64,000 bases of DNA from Paraburkholderia nodosa DSM 21604 (GTDB lineage Bacteria > Pseudomonadota > Gammaproteobacteria > Burkholderiales > Burkholderiaceae), in assembly GCF_000519185.1 (NCBI RefSeq), contig NZ_JAFA01000003.1, positions 192,583 to 256,582 on the forward strand, read 5' to 3'. Numbering within the stretch: the stretch's first letter is position 1; each line of letters begins with the position of its first letter. Below the pieces are notes generated by a model. It did no database searches, was not told the DNA's origin, and was given only the letters and a program-made list of their open reading frames with translations. Below, one piece after another: positions 53,604 through 62,356 of this stretch. The position numbers and the translations under genes are program-made.

Positions 53604-53648
53604 GGTCTGAGGCCAAGGCACGCGGGAAAAGCGCGCCTTGGCCAGACC
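53604..53648. terminator. Hairpin between the MFS gene and ltaE
   Basis: A long interrupted stem (GGTCT-GA-GGCCAAGGC-A-CGC with GCG-C-GCCTTGGCC-AGACC) lies between two converging genes, 22 bp after the MFS stop and 10 bp from the ltaE stop. It is probably a shared bidirectional terminator; no T-run follows. Confidence 0.7.
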
Positions 53649-53658
53649 GGCTACCGGC

Positions 53659-54663
53659 TTATCGCGCGAAGTAGCCCTTCACCGCCGCCACGAACGTGTC
53701 GATATCGGCGGCCGTCACGTCGAGGTGCGTGACGAAGCGCGACGCGTACAGCATCTGCGTGAGGATGCCGCGCTCCTTGAGATACGCCTCCAGCGGCGCG
53801 CAGTGTTCCTGCGGGAACTGCACGAACACCATGTTCGTGGCCTGCGACATCACCTTCACCTGATCGATCTGCGCAAGACCGGCGGCGAGACGCGCGGCGT
53901 TCGCATGGTCGTCGGCGAGACGCGCGACGTTGTGATCGAGCGCGTAAAGGCACGCGGCCGCGAGCACGCCCGACTGGCGCATGCCGCCGCCCAGCACCTT
54001 GCGCCAGCGATGCGCAGCGTCGATGAGCGCGCGGCTGCCCACCAGCACCGACCCCACCGGCGTGCCCAATCCTTTCGAAAAGCAGATCGACACCGAGTCG
54101 AAGCCCGCCGTGAGCGCCTCGAGCGGCTGGCCGGAAGCGACCGCCGCGTTGTACACGCGTGCACCGTCGAGGTGCGTGGCGAGCCCGCGCTCATGCGCGA
54201 GCTGCGTGGCCTTCGCGACGTAATCCGCCGGCAGCACCTTGCCGCCAATGGTGTTTTCGAGTGCGAGCAGACGCGTGCGCGCGAAGTGGTCGTCGAGCGG
54301 CTTGATTGCCGCGGCGATACGCTCGAGCGGGATCGATCCGTCTTCGGCGTTGTCGAGCGGCTGCGGCTGGATGCTGCCCAGCACGGCCGCGCCGCCGCCC
54401 TCGTACTTATAGGTGTGGGCCGCCTGGCCGACGATGTACTCGTCGCCGCGCGCGCAATGCGCCATCAGCGCGGCGAGGTTGCTCTGCGTGCCGCTCGGGA
54501 AGAAGAGTCCCGCCTCCTTGCCCGCCTCCTGGGCCGCGCGCGCCTGCAGGCGCAGCACGGTCGGGTCGTCGCCCCACACGTCGTCGCCGGTTTCGGCGCG
54601 GGTCATGGCGGCGAGCATGGCTTCGCTCGGACGGGTGACGGTGTCGCTGCGCAAGTCGATCAT
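53659..54663 (-). CDS. ltaE: Low-specificity L-threonine aldolase
   Basis: LtaE splits L-threonine or L-allo-threonine into glycine and acetaldehyde. The 334-residue PLP enzyme has MIDLRSDTVTRPSEAM, GTQSNL for the PLP phosphate, His83 (GQAAHTYKYEGGG) over the ring, HLDGARVYNAA and the Schiff-base Lys197 (ICFSKGLGTPVGS). His83 and Lys197 have the same numbering as in E. coli LtaE. The ATG at 54663 begins the family N-terminus; the open frame extends upstream. Confidence 0.95.
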   Translation of the reverse strand: MIDLRSDTVTRPSEAMLAAMTRAETGDDVWGDDPTVLRLQARAAQEAGKEAGLFFPSGTQSNLAALMAHCARGDEYIVGQAAHTYKYEGGGAAVLGSIQPQPLDNAEDGSIPLERIAAAIKPLDDHFARTRLLALENTIGGKVLPADYVAKATQLAHERGLATHLDGARVYNAAVASGQPLEALTAGFDSVSICFSKGLGTPVGSVLVGSRALIDAAHRWRKVLGGGMRQSGVLAAACLYALDHNVARLADDHANAARLAAGLAQIDQVKVMSQATNMVFVQFPQEHCAPLEAYLKERGILTQMLYASRFVTHLDVTAADIDTFVAAVKGYFAR

Positions 54664-54816
54664 TGCGATGAAATCCTCGTGGTTGAAGCACGCGCGGGAC
54701 GGACGAGCGCGCGCCTTGTCGGGCGCGCGCTGCACGGCGTGAGAACCATCGAGTGTATTTTCAAACGGCGGCCCAGCGCAATGCCGGGCCGGGCGCAAGG
54801 CGCGCTTGTGCCGTGG

Positions 54817-55539
54817 TTAGTGCGCGAGCAGCGGCAGCGGATCGACGGGCTTGCCGTCGCTACGGACTTCGAACTGAACGCCGCCGGCGCCCATTTCGGC
54901 GATCGGCTGGCCTTGCGAGACGGCGTCGTCTTCCTTCACGAGCAGCTTGCCGTTGCGGCCATAAGCCGTCACGACCTGGTCGTTGTGCTTGATGATCACG
55001 AGCGGCCCATAGGCCTCGATACCCGTGCCCGCATAGACCACACGGCCAGCGGCGGCGGCCTTGACCTCCTCGCCGGGCGTGCCGCCGATCACGATGCCGG
55101 TGGACTTGCCCGGCACGAAGCGCTGCAGGATCGGCCCGCGCGCCGGCCACGCGAGCGCGATGCTGGGCGCGACGGGCGCGGGCATGGCTACGCCGGCGGC
55201 GGCGGGTGCGCCGCCAGGCATCTGCGCCTGCGGCGCGGCCGTTGCGTAGTTGGGCGGGGGCGCTACGCGCAGCACCTGGCCTGTCAGGAGCTGCGCGTTG
55301 GCGGAAGGCAGCTGGTTCCAGCTCGCGATGTCCTGGGGACGCTGGCCGAAGGCCCCGGCGACGCGCGAGAGCGTGTCGCCCGGATTGACGCGGTAGTAGC
55401 CCGCGGGAACGCCGCTCGTGGACATGGGGGGCGCGCTTGGGGACTCCCAGGGCGCGAAGGGGCTGCTACAGGCGCTGCAGACGAGCGTGAGGGCGGCCAG
55501 CGCCGCATAGGCGCCCGGATTTCGCCGTTGTCGATTCAT
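54817..55539 (-). CDS. NlpD-like lipoprotein: LysM plus degenerate M23 domain
   Basis: A 240-residue predicted lipoprotein. The N-terminal signal ends in CSAC (lipidation at Cys24, slightly atypical lipobox). A LysM domain (YYRVNPGDTLSRVAGAFGQRP) binds peptidoglycan. The C-terminal M23/LytM domain (KSTGIVIGGTPGEEVKAAAAGRVVYAG, LVIIKHNDQVVTAYGRN) lacks the HxH and HxxxD catalytic residues, as NlpD does. It is therefore probably an activator of cell-wall amidases in cell division and not a peptidase. I chose the ATG at 55539, which starts the signal peptide. Confidence 0.88.
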   Translation of the reverse strand: MNRQRRNPGAYAALAALTLVCSACSSPFAPWESPSAPPMSTSGVPAGYYRVNPGDTLSRVAGAFGQRPQDIASWNQLPSANAQLLTGQVLRVAPPPNYATAAPQAQMPGGAPAAAGVAMPAPVAPSIALAWPARGPILQRFVPGKSTGIVIGGTPGEEVKAAAAGRVVYAGTGIEAYGPLVIIKHNDQVVTAYGRNGKLLVKEDDAVSQGQPIAEMGAGGVQFEVRSDGKPVDPLPLLAH

Positions 55540-55817
55540 CTTGCTGTTCCTCGCTTGGTCCTCGCGTATGACGAAAAAATACGCAGATGGGATGCGCGGT
55601 GGGCCGCAGGCGTTCGCTTGCGCGCCACGTTCCGCGAATGAAGCCGGAAATGGCGAACGTCCCCCATTATATCGTTCATGCTCCAACCGCCTTTTTTCGC
55701 CGGCATGCTCGCCCGGCCTGCGTTTGCGCGGGTCAACGCCTATACTGGTTCACGCGTCACCCGATAATCAGATGAAAGGCCTCTCGCTGCAGTCCCATGG
55801 CCCTGAGGGATCCGAGA

Positions 55818-56138
55818 ATGAACAAAGCCACCTTTCTTTCGCTGCAGCTCAACGTCGAAGATGTCACATCGTCGCCGGGCCTCGTCGAATTGTTGAACAA
55901 CCATCTCATCTTTGCGGCCGACGTGGCCGAAGCCGCCGACGAACTGGTCCAGCACGCCAGCATCGCACGGCTTTCCGGCGCCACCCAGGCGTCCGTGGAA
56001 ATTCCCGCCGTCGTCATCGAGCGCTTGCGCGATGCGCTCGACACGCTGAGCGGCTATGACGAAACCTGGCTTTTCGCGCTCGAACCCGGCCGTGCACTCT
56101 TCGACGATATTGCACGCCGGCCTCGCCTGCTTCACTAG
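55818..56138 (+). CDS. Conserved small protein of unknown function
   Basis: A 106-residue protein beginning MNKATFLSLQLNVEDV. It is acidic, mostly helical in appearance (LVELLNNHLIFAADVAEAADELVQ, then IPAVVIERLRDALDTLSG), with no signal or membrane segment. The ATG at 55818 has a GAGG at suitable spacing. I do not recognise the family. It is divergent from the NlpD-like gene and is followed 130 bp later by the DUF2968-like gene. Confidence 0.6.
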   Translation: MNKATFLSLQLNVEDVTSSPGLVELLNNHLIFAADVAEAADELVQHASIARLSGATQASVEIPAVVIERLRDALDTLSGYDETWLFALEPGRALFDDIARRPRLLH

Positions 56139-56268
56139 TACGCGAATCCGGAGCGGACGGCGCCCTACCCGCATCGCCCGCCCCATTTGCCCGCGCGCCG
56201 GCGCCTGTGTGCCACGCTGCCGCGCGCGGGGCGCCATGGTTTCGGCGCGCCAAACTGGGGGAACCGCC

Positions 56269-57081
56269 GTGAAATCCATTCTGAACCGCCGTAACGCCGC
56301 GCTCTCTGGCGCACCATCACGAATCCTTGCCGTGGCCCATGATGCCGCCACGCAACGCGCCGCCGCAAGCGAAGCCGCCAGCCGCGTCCCGCAATCCGCG
56401 GTCGAGCCCGCCATTACGCCGTCCGAGACCGCCGTCGAGATCGAGTCTCGCGCGGAACCGGCGGCGGGCGCGACCGCGCTGCCCGAAGGCGCCGGCGGGC
56501 CTCGGCCGGTCTCCACGCTCCATCCGGTGCCGGTCATGCCCGCGCACCTGAACGGCCGCCCGGTGCAGATCGCCGACGGCGCCGCGTTCGAAGCGCTCCA
56601 CGCCGCCGACGAGTTGATGACCTTCCGCGTCTTTCGCTGCTTCGCCTATACGGTCAGCCTCTTCTTCCATCCGCCCACACTCGGCTACTTCGTCGCGCTG
56701 CATCAGGAAAGCGTACTGTGGCGCGCGCTGAAAGCCAACGACCTCGACGCGGCCGGCTCGGCGTTTCACCTGATGCAGGAGCAAGCCACGCGCCTCGCCG
56801 ACGGCGAAACGCGCCGCGTGCAACTCGTCGCCCAAAACGCGGAGCTCACGCGGCAGATCGAGGAGTCGGAAGCCCAGGCCGAACGCCTGCGCGTGGACCT
56901 GCAGCGCCATGCGGAACAGGAACAGACGGTGACGGGCCGCCAGCACCAGATACGCAAGGACGTCGCTCAGCTGGAGGCGCAGCGCATTGCCGCGCAGGCC
57001 CAGTTGAACAAGGCACACCGGGCGCTGCATCAGCTCAAGGTTGCGACGAGCGAGGGCGTGCCCCATCTGCATGCGCGGTGA
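56269..57081 (+). CDS. DUF2968-like coiled-coil protein
   Basis: A 270-residue protein with a GTG start at 56269 preceded by GGGGGA. The first 100 residues are Ala/Pro-rich and poorly conserved. The centre (DELMTFRVFRCFAYTVSLFFHPPTLGYFVALHQ) looks like a folded core, and residues from about 165 form a long coiled coil (NAELTRQIEESEAQAERLRV). This fits DUF2968, known from Burkholderia, of unknown function. The start is not certain, since the frame is open upstream to 56056. Confidence 0.6.
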   Translation: MKSILNRRNAALSGAPSRILAVAHDAATQRAAASEAASRVPQSAVEPAITPSETAVEIESRAEPAAGATALPEGAGGPRPVSTLHPVPVMPAHLNGRPVQIADGAAFEALHAADELMTFRVFRCFAYTVSLFFHPPTLGYFVALHQESVLWRALKANDLDAAGSAFHLMQEQATRLADGETRRVQLVAQNAELTRQIEESEAQAERLRVDLQRHAEQEQTVTGRQHQIRKDVAQLEAQRIAAQAQLNKAHRALHQLKVATSEGVPHLHAR

Positions 57082-58005
57082 TCACGCGAGCGGGCCCAGT
57101 TGCCGCGCGAATCGCCGGGCGGCTTCGAGGCCGAAGCGGCTCGGCGCCAGCTTCACGTCGCGCTCATGATCGACGTCGATGCCCATGCGCCACGCCGCAA
57201 TGCGCTTGCCGTAGCAAATCAGCGTATCGAGCGACTGCATGACGAAGACGATGGCGGGCAGCACCTGCTGGTACAGGGCTTGCGCGCGCTCGATATCGCC
57301 TGAGCAAAACGCGGCGTAAACCTGCTGCTGCCAGTCGAAGCAATCGGGCGCGACGATCATGCCCGCGCAGCCGGCGCGCAGGTTGTCGAGCAATTCCAGC
57401 CCGCCGCGGCCGTTGAGCACGGGCATCAGGTCGCCGATCTGCGCGATCGTTTCGGCAATCGTCACCGCCGGGCCCTCGCCCTTGAGCACACGGAAGTTCG
57501 GGCATTGCGCGGCAAGCGCGCGCAAACTGCCCGGCGAAAGCCCGACGCCCAGATACTCGGGCGCGTTCTGAACGCCGACCGTCACGTCGAGCCCCGCCAT
57601 CACGCCCGCGAAGAAGTCGAAATAGAACGATTCGGGTTGCGCAGGCTCGCCTTGAGCGCGCGTGGGAGGCTGGAGGATCAGCCATGCCGCGCCGCGCTCG
57701 ATCGCGTGTTGCGCGAATTCGCGCTGCGCCTGCACCGTGGGACCGCTCACCGTGACGGCGAGCGGCAGTGCGCCGCCGCTGTCCTCCTGCGCCCAGTCGA
57801 TCACCTGCTCGCGTTCGGCGCGCGAAAGCTTGTTGACCTCGGTTGCGAGCCCGAGCACGGCGATACCCGGCGCGCCGCCACGCACGGCCGCTTCGACCTG
57901 GCGCCGCATGGCCGCGCGGTCGAGGTGGTTATCGCGATCGAAGAATGCGTAGAGGATCGGGTAGATGCCGGCGATTGCCCCGGCGGCGCTGGTTGGCGCG
58001 CTCAT
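57082..58005 (-). CDS. DapA-family lyase/dehydratase, likely for 2-keto-3-deoxy sugar acids
   Basis: A 307-residue protein of the dihydrodipicolinate synthase family. The Schiff-base Lys is Lys175 (RVLKGEGPA) and the proton-relay Tyr is Tyr151 (NAPEYLG). Paired directly with an IlvD/Edd-type sugar-acid dehydratase (17-bp gap), it is probably the next step, a 2-keto-3-deoxy-pentonate dehydratase or aldolase, as in the oxidative L-arabinose pathway of Azospirillum. The ATG at 58005 follows GGAG; an upstream GTG at 58020 is less likely. The exact sugar acid is not readable. Confidence 0.8.
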   Translation of the reverse strand: MSAPTSAAGAIAGIYPILYAFFDRDNHLDRAAMRRQVEAAVRGGAPGIAVLGLATEVNKLSRAEREQVIDWAQEDSGGALPLAVTVSGPTVQAQREFAQHAIERGAAWLILQPPTRAQGEPAQPESFYFDFFAGVMAGLDVTVGVQNAPEYLGVGLSPGSLRALAAQCPNFRVLKGEGPAVTIAETIAQIGDLMPVLNGRGGLELLDNLRAGCAGMIVAPDCFDWQQQVYAAFCSGDIERAQALYQQVLPAIVFVMQSLDTLICYGKRIAAWRMGIDVDHERDVKLAPSRFGLEAARRFARQLGPLA

Positions 58006-58022
58006 CGCGTGCTCCGGCACGC

Positions 58023-59750
58023 TCAGTGGGAGTCGCGCGGCACGGCCGCACCGCTCGCGCCGACAAGAAAGTCCAGGTCGGCGCCCTTGTCGGCCTGCAG
58101 CACGTGTTCGACGTAAAGCCGGTAATAGCCGCGCTCGGGCAGCTCAGGCGCCTGCCACTCCGTCTTGCGGCGCGCGAGTTCTGCATCGGAGACTTCCAGA
58201 TGCAGGCGCCGCGCCGCGACGTCCAGTTCGATCATGTCGCCCGTGCGCACGAGCGCAAGCGGACCGCCCGCCGCCGCTTCGGGCGACACGTGCAGCACGA
58301 CTGCACCATACGCCGTGCCGCTCATGCGGCCGTCCGAAATGCGCACCATGTCGGTAATGCCCTTTTGCAGCACCTTCTTCGGCAGCGGCATGTTGCCGAC
58401 CTCGGCGAAGCCCGGATAGCCCCTGGGCCCCGCGCCTTTGAGGACCATGATGCAATGCTCGTCGATATCGAGCGAGGCGTCGTCGACTTTCGCGTGCAGT
58501 TCCTCGACGTTCTCGAACACCACCGCGCGGCCGCGATGACGCAACAGCGCCGGCGTGGCGGCAGAAGGCTTGATGACCGCGCCGTCGGGCGCGAGGTTGC
58601 CCTTAAGCACGGCGATGCCGGCTTTGGGCTTGAACGGCTGCGCAAACGACGTAATCACTTCGGCGTTGTAGTTCGGCGCGTCGGCGACGTTTTCCCAGAG
58701 GGTTTTACCGTTGACCGTCAACGCGTCCCGATGCAGCAGCCCTTGCTCGCCCAGTTGCCGCAGCACCGCTGGCAGGCCGCCCGCGTAGTAAAAATCCTCC
58801 ATCAGATAATGGCCGGAAGGCTGCAGATTCACGAGGCAAGGGACATCGGAGCCGAGTTCCCAGTCGTCGAGCGAAAGCGGCACGCCAATGCGCCGCGCGA
58901 GCGCGATCAAATGCACGACGGCGTTGGTCGACCCGCCGATGGCCGCGTTGGTGCGGATCGCGTTTTCGAACGCCGCGCGGGTGAGGATCTTCGACATCGT
59001 GAGGTCCTCGCGCACCATCTCGACGATGCGCCGCCCGGCGAGTTGCGCGAGCACCTGGCGGCGCGCATCGACCGCGGGAATGGCCGCGTTGTGCGGGAGC
59101 CCCATGCCCAGCGATTCGACCATCGAGGCCATCGTGGATGCCGTGCCCATGGTCATGCAGTGACCGCGCGAGCGGTTCATGCACGACTCCGCCTCGACGA
59201 ATTCGGCCTGCGACATCGTCCCCGCGCGCACTTCCTCCGACATTTGCCACACGCCCGTGCCCGAGCCGATTTCATGGCCCCGGAAGCGCCCGTTGAGCAT
59301 CGGGCCGCCCGAGACAGCGAGCGCAGGCAAGTTGCACGACGCCGCGCCCATCAGCAAGGCCGGCGTGGTCTTGTCGCAACCGACGAGCAGAATCGTGCCG
59401 TCGATCGGATTGCCGCGAATCGACTCCTCCACGTCCATGGAGGCAAGGTTGCGAAACAGCATCGCGGTGGGCCGCAGGTTCGATTCGCCTAGCGACATGA
59501 CGGGAAATTCGAGCGGCAGGCCGCCGGCTTCGTACACGCCTTTTTTCACATACTCCGCGAGTTCGCGAAAATGCGCGTTGCACGGCGTGAGTTCCGACCA
59601 CGTATTGCAGATGCCGATGACGGGGCGGCCGTCGAACGCGTCGTGAGGGATGCCCTGATTCTTCATCCACGAGCGGTGAATGAAGCCGTCCTTGTCGGCT
59701 TTGCCGAACCAGGCCTGGCTGCGCAGGGGCTTACGGGTGGAGCGGGTCAT
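58023..59750 (-). CDS. IlvD/Edd-family sugar-acid dehydratase (arabonate dehydratase type)
   Basis: A 575-residue dehydratase that should turn an aldonate into the 2-keto-3-deoxy acid. The [2Fe-2S] Cys residues Cys57, Cys125 and Cys198 (PCNAH, VGCDKTTP, RGHCMTMGTAS) have the spacing known for pentonate dehydratases of this family (68 and 73 residues). The Mg site regions FENVEELHAKVD and SDGRMSGTAYGAVVLHVSP are present. It is upstream of the DapA-family gene in the same unit. The ATG at 59750 follows ACAGGAGA. Two GATATGG repeats upstream may be an operator. Confidence 0.88.
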   Translation of the reverse strand: MTRSTRKPLRSQAWFGKADKDGFIHRSWMKNQGIPHDAFDGRPVIGICNTWSELTPCNAHFRELAEYVKKGVYEAGGLPLEFPVMSLGESNLRPTAMLFRNLASMDVEESIRGNPIDGTILLVGCDKTTPALLMGAASCNLPALAVSGGPMLNGRFRGHEIGSGTGVWQMSEEVRAGTMSQAEFVEAESCMNRSRGHCMTMGTASTMASMVESLGMGLPHNAAIPAVDARRQVLAQLAGRRIVEMVREDLTMSKILTRAAFENAIRTNAAIGGSTNAVVHLIALARRIGVPLSLDDWELGSDVPCLVNLQPSGHYLMEDFYYAGGLPAVLRQLGEQGLLHRDALTVNGKTLWENVADAPNYNAEVITSFAQPFKPKAGIAVLKGNLAPDGAVIKPSAATPALLRHRGRAVVFENVEELHAKVDDASLDIDEHCIMVLKGAGPRGYPGFAEVGNMPLPKKVLQKGITDMVRISDGRMSGTAYGAVVLHVSPEAAAGGPLALVRTGDMIELDVAARRLHLEVSDAELARRKTEWQAPELPERGYYRLYVEHVLQADKGADLDFLVGASGAAVPRDSH

Positions 59751-59833
59751 GGCGGGGCGTCTCCTGTCGCGAGGCAACAGTCAGGGAAACTGCCGCCCGA
59801 TCATAGGAGTGACGTTCGAACCCGTCAATGTTT

Positions 59834-59855
59834 GATATGGCGTCCTTAGATATGG
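59834..59855. promoter_or_regulatory. Direct repeat GATATGG upstream of the dehydratase
   Basis: GATATGG at 59834-59840 and 59849-59855, 15 bp apart, about 85-105 bp upstream of the dehydratase start. On the coding strand it reads CCATATC twice. It may be a regulator site for the sugar-acid genes; no regulator gene is adjacent. Confidence 0.35.
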
Positions 59856-59869
59856 ACAAAACGCGCCAC

Positions 59870-59902
59870 AAAAAAGTACGGGCCGGTGGAGAACCGGCCC
59901 GT
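59870..59902 (-). terminator. Terminator downstream of the 38-bp repeat region
   Basis: A 10-bp perfect stem (ACGGGCCGGT/ACCGGCCCGT) with a five-base loop. On the minus strand a T-run follows the stem (AAAAA at 59871-59875 on the plus strand), so it ends leftward transcripts, that is, those from the DUF4148 gene at 60290-60616. Confidence 0.8.
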
Positions 59903-59924
59903 GCTGGACTGCCTGTTGCAACAA

Positions 59925-60240
59925 CGTACTGCCTACTGCGTACTGCTACTGCACGGCTGCACCTCTCACTGCGCCAGCCAACTTCAACTACCTTCTGCTC
60001 TCTGCGTACTGCAACTTCCTGACTGCAACAACTCACCTACTGCGTATTGCAACTGCACACTGCGAACTGCAACTTCTACTGCAACCACTCACTGCGTATT
60101 GCAACTACGACTTCTACTGCAACCACTCTCTGCGTACTACGACTGCAACTTCTACCGCAACCACTCACTGCGTATTGCAACTGCAACTCACTGCTCAGTT
60201 CTGCTGCAACGACTGACTACGTACAGCGACAACTCACTAC
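59925..60240. repeat. Degenerate tandem repeat array with a 38-bp unit
   Basis: Three near-identical 38-bp units lie at 60072, 60110 and 60148. Each starts ACTTCTACTGCAACCACTC (third: ACTTCTACCGCAACCACTC) and continues with a TGCGTATTGCAACT-type part; units 1 and 3 differ only at one internal base and the last three. Degenerate CTGCAAC/CTGCGTA-rich copies extend from about 59925 to 60240. The region is poor in G on the plus strand and lies between the DUF4148 stop and a minus-strand terminator, so it is probably transcribed as the 3' untranslated part of that gene. Confidence 0.85.
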
Positions 60241-60289
60241 AGGGGGTAGCTTGCCGGAACCGCCTGAAGCGGTTCCGTTCGGTCAGGGC

Positions 60290-60616
60290 TTAGTGGCCGA
60301 AGTAAATGCGCTGGCTCGGTGCGACTTGCGCCGGTTGCACCGCGGCACCCGACTGCGACGTGCCGACTGCCGGTGCGCCGTAACCGCTGGTGTCGCCGGC
60401 GGCGAGCTTTTCCTGGGTCACGCGCGCCTGGGCGGCCTGCAGGTTTTCCGGGTAGTTCACATGGTCAGCCGACGGGTTGTAGCCAGCGTGCTCGAGTTGA
60501 ACCAGTTCCGCACGCACCTGGGCGCGGGTCAGGCCTTGCTCGCTCGACTGGGCGAACGAGATTGCCGGGATGGCAAGAGCGGCGGCAACGACAACTGCGG
60601 GGATAAGCTTGTTCAT
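60290..60616 (-). CDS. Small secreted DUF4148 protein
   Basis: A 108-residue protein with a signal peptide (MNKLIPAVVVAAALAIPAIS, cleavage after FAQ) and a DUF4148 domain: LTRAQVRAELVQLEHAGYNP, then a VNYPENLQAAQARV segment. The tail is Gly/Ala/Ser/Gln-rich (SQSGAAVQPAQVAPSQ). The ATG at 60616 is preceded by GGAGGT, a strong ribosome site. It has the same architecture as the protein at 1543-1815 but low identity. A hairpin lies just after its stop at 60255-60277 and the 38-bp repeat array follows. Confidence 0.88.
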   Translation of the reverse strand: MNKLIPAVVVAAALAIPAISFAQSSEQGLTRAQVRAELVQLEHAGYNPSADHVNYPENLQAAQARVTQEKLAAGDTSGYGAPAVGTSQSGAAVQPAQVAPSQRIYFGH

Positions 60617-60743
60617 GATCGGACCTCCAACTGTTTTATTTCCGCTTCGGAACACCGTGTTCGTCAGCGATTGATTACAGTGTAGGCGTCCGTTCACGCT
60701 AGGGAAAACCCTAATTCGTCAAAACACCATTGCGATTTTGGTA

Positions 60744-60775
60744 ATAAAAAAAGGTGAGTCCTCGGGACTCACCTT
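60744..60775 (-). terminator. Terminator of gnd
   Basis: An 11-bp perfect stem (AAGGTGAGTCC/GGACTCACCTT) with a TCG loop. On the minus strand a T-run follows. It lies 51 bp after the gnd stop. Confidence 0.88.
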
Positions 60776-60825
60776 ACGATTCCAACAAAGACCGCAACGA
60801 CAATGCGGCCTTTTGTCTTAGGACC

Positions 60826-62235
60826 TTACGACCAGTCGGCGTGGAAGCTGCCCGGCTTGTCGATGCGCTCGAACGTGTGCGCGCCGAAGAAGTCGCGCTG
60901 CGCCTGCACGAGGTTGGCGGGCACGCGCTCCGAGCGGTAGCCGTCGAAGTACGCGACGGCCGACGAGAACGCCGGCACCGGCACGCCCGCGCTCACCGCC
61001 TGGATCACCACGTCGCGCAGCGCCGACTGATAGTTGGCCGCGATGTCACGGAAATAGGGGTCGAGCAGCAGGTTGTCGAGCTGCGGGTCCTTCGCGTAGG
61101 CGTCCATGATCTTCTGCAGGAAGCGCGCGCGGATGATGCAGCCCGCGCGGAAGATCTTGGCGATCGTGCCGTACTGGAAGTCCCACTTGTACTCGTCGGA
61201 AGCCATGCGCAGTTGCGCGAAGCCTTGCGCGTACGAAATCACCTTCGAGAAGTACAGCGCGCGGCGCACCGACTCGATGAACGCCTTGCGGTCGCCCGAG
61301 AACGGCTTCGCGTCCGGGCCCGAAAGCACCTTGCTCGCGGCCACGCGCTGCGTCTTGAGCGACGAAAGCACGCGCGCGAACACGGCTTCGGTGATGAGCG
61401 GCAGCGGCGCGCCGAGGTCCAGCGCGTTCTGGCTCGTCCACTTGCCGGTGCCCTTTTGCGCGGCGCGGTCGAGAATCACGTCGACGAGATCCTTGCCCGT
61501 TTCCTCGTCCTTCTTGCCGAAGATCTTCGAGGTGATCTCGATCAGGTAGCTGTCGAGCTCGCCTTCGTTCCACTCGGTGTAGACCTTGCCCAGTTCCTCG
61601 TTCGAGAGGCCGAGCACCTGCTTGAGCACCGCGTAGCTTTCGGCGATCAGCTGCATGTCGCCGTACTCGATGCCGTTGTGCACCATCTTCACGAAGTGAC
61701 CCGCGCCGTCCGGGCCCATGTAGGCCACGCACGGCTCGCCGTCCGGCGCCTTCGCGGCGATTTCAGTGAGGATCGGCGCAACCAGATCGTAAGCATCGCG
61801 CTGGCCGCCCGGCATGATCGACGGGCCCTTGAGCGCGCCTTCCTCGCCGCCCGACACGCCCGTGCCGATGAAGTGCAGGCCCGACTTCGCGAGTTCCTGG
61901 TTGCGGCGGATGGTATCGGTGAAGTGCGTGTTGCCGCCGTCGATCAGGATGTCGCCCTTCTCCAGCAGCGGCTTGAGCGCGGCGATGGTGTCGTCGGTGG
62001 GCGCGCCGGCCTTCACCATCATCAGGATGCGGCGCGGCTTTTCCAGCGAATCCACGAACTCTTCGAGCGTGTACGCCGGCACGAGCTTGCGATCCGGATA
62101 CTCAGCGATCAGCTCGTCGGTTCGGGCGCGGCTGCGATTGAACACCGAGACCGCGTGGCCGCGGCTTTCGATGTTGAGCGCCAGATTGCTACCCATCACG
62201 GCCAGACCCACCACGCCGATTGGCTGTTTGCTCAT
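60826..62235 (-). CDS. gnd: 6-phosphogluconate dehydrogenase (decarboxylating)
   Basis: Gnd oxidises 6-phosphogluconate to ribulose 5-phosphate with release of CO2 and NADPH. The 469-residue protein is the long form. It has the Rossmann motif [20 protein letters not shown], the substrate and catalytic blocks [21 protein letters not shown] and [18 protein letters not shown] (with the catalytic Lys), and KGTGKWT and the C-terminal [19 protein letters not shown] [16 protein letters not shown]. The ATG at 62235 follows GGAG. It is a single-gene unit with its own terminator. Confidence 0.97.
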   Translation of the reverse strand: MSKQPIGVVGLAVMGSNLALNIESRGHAVSVFNRSRARTDELIAEYPDRKLVPAYTLEEFVDSLEKPRRILMMVKAGAPTDDTIAALKPLLEKGDILIDGGNTHFTDTIRRNQELAKSGLHFIGTGVSGGEEGALKGPSIMPGGQRDAYDLVAPILTEIAAKAPDGEPCVAYMGPDGAGHFVKMVHNGIEYGDMQLIAESYAVLKQVLGLSNEELGKVYTEWNEGELDSYLIEITSKIFGKKDEETGKDLVDVILDRAAQKGTGKWTSQNALDLGAPLPLITEAVFARVLSSLKTQRVAASKVLSGPDAKPFSGDRKAFIESVRRALYFSKVISYAQGFAQLRMASDEYKWDFQYGTIAKIFRAGCIIRARFLQKIMDAYAKDPQLDNLLLDPYFRDIAANYQSALRDVVIQAVSAGVPVPAFSSAVAYFDGYRSERVPANLVQAQRDFFGAHTFERIDKPGSFHADWS

Positions 62236-62356
62236 GTTGTTTCTCCACTTCATTCATTGACGGCGCCGCAACGGGGCGCCAACCGTGCAAGCATAAGGGA
62301 AACGTAGCGGTGCTGCGCGAACGCGCGCATGCGCGACGGACGTTTGCCGACCTCGC

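Noticed and set aside
59925..60240. The 38-bp repeats as a CRISPR array
   Set aside because: The units are directly adjacent without unique spacers, they decay gradually, and there are no cas genes.
59886..60293. Open frames through the repeat array coding for Cys/Thr/Tyr-rich peptides
   Set aside because: They arise from the repeated CTGCAAC text in several frames, have no ribosome site and lie opposite to the local direction of transcription.
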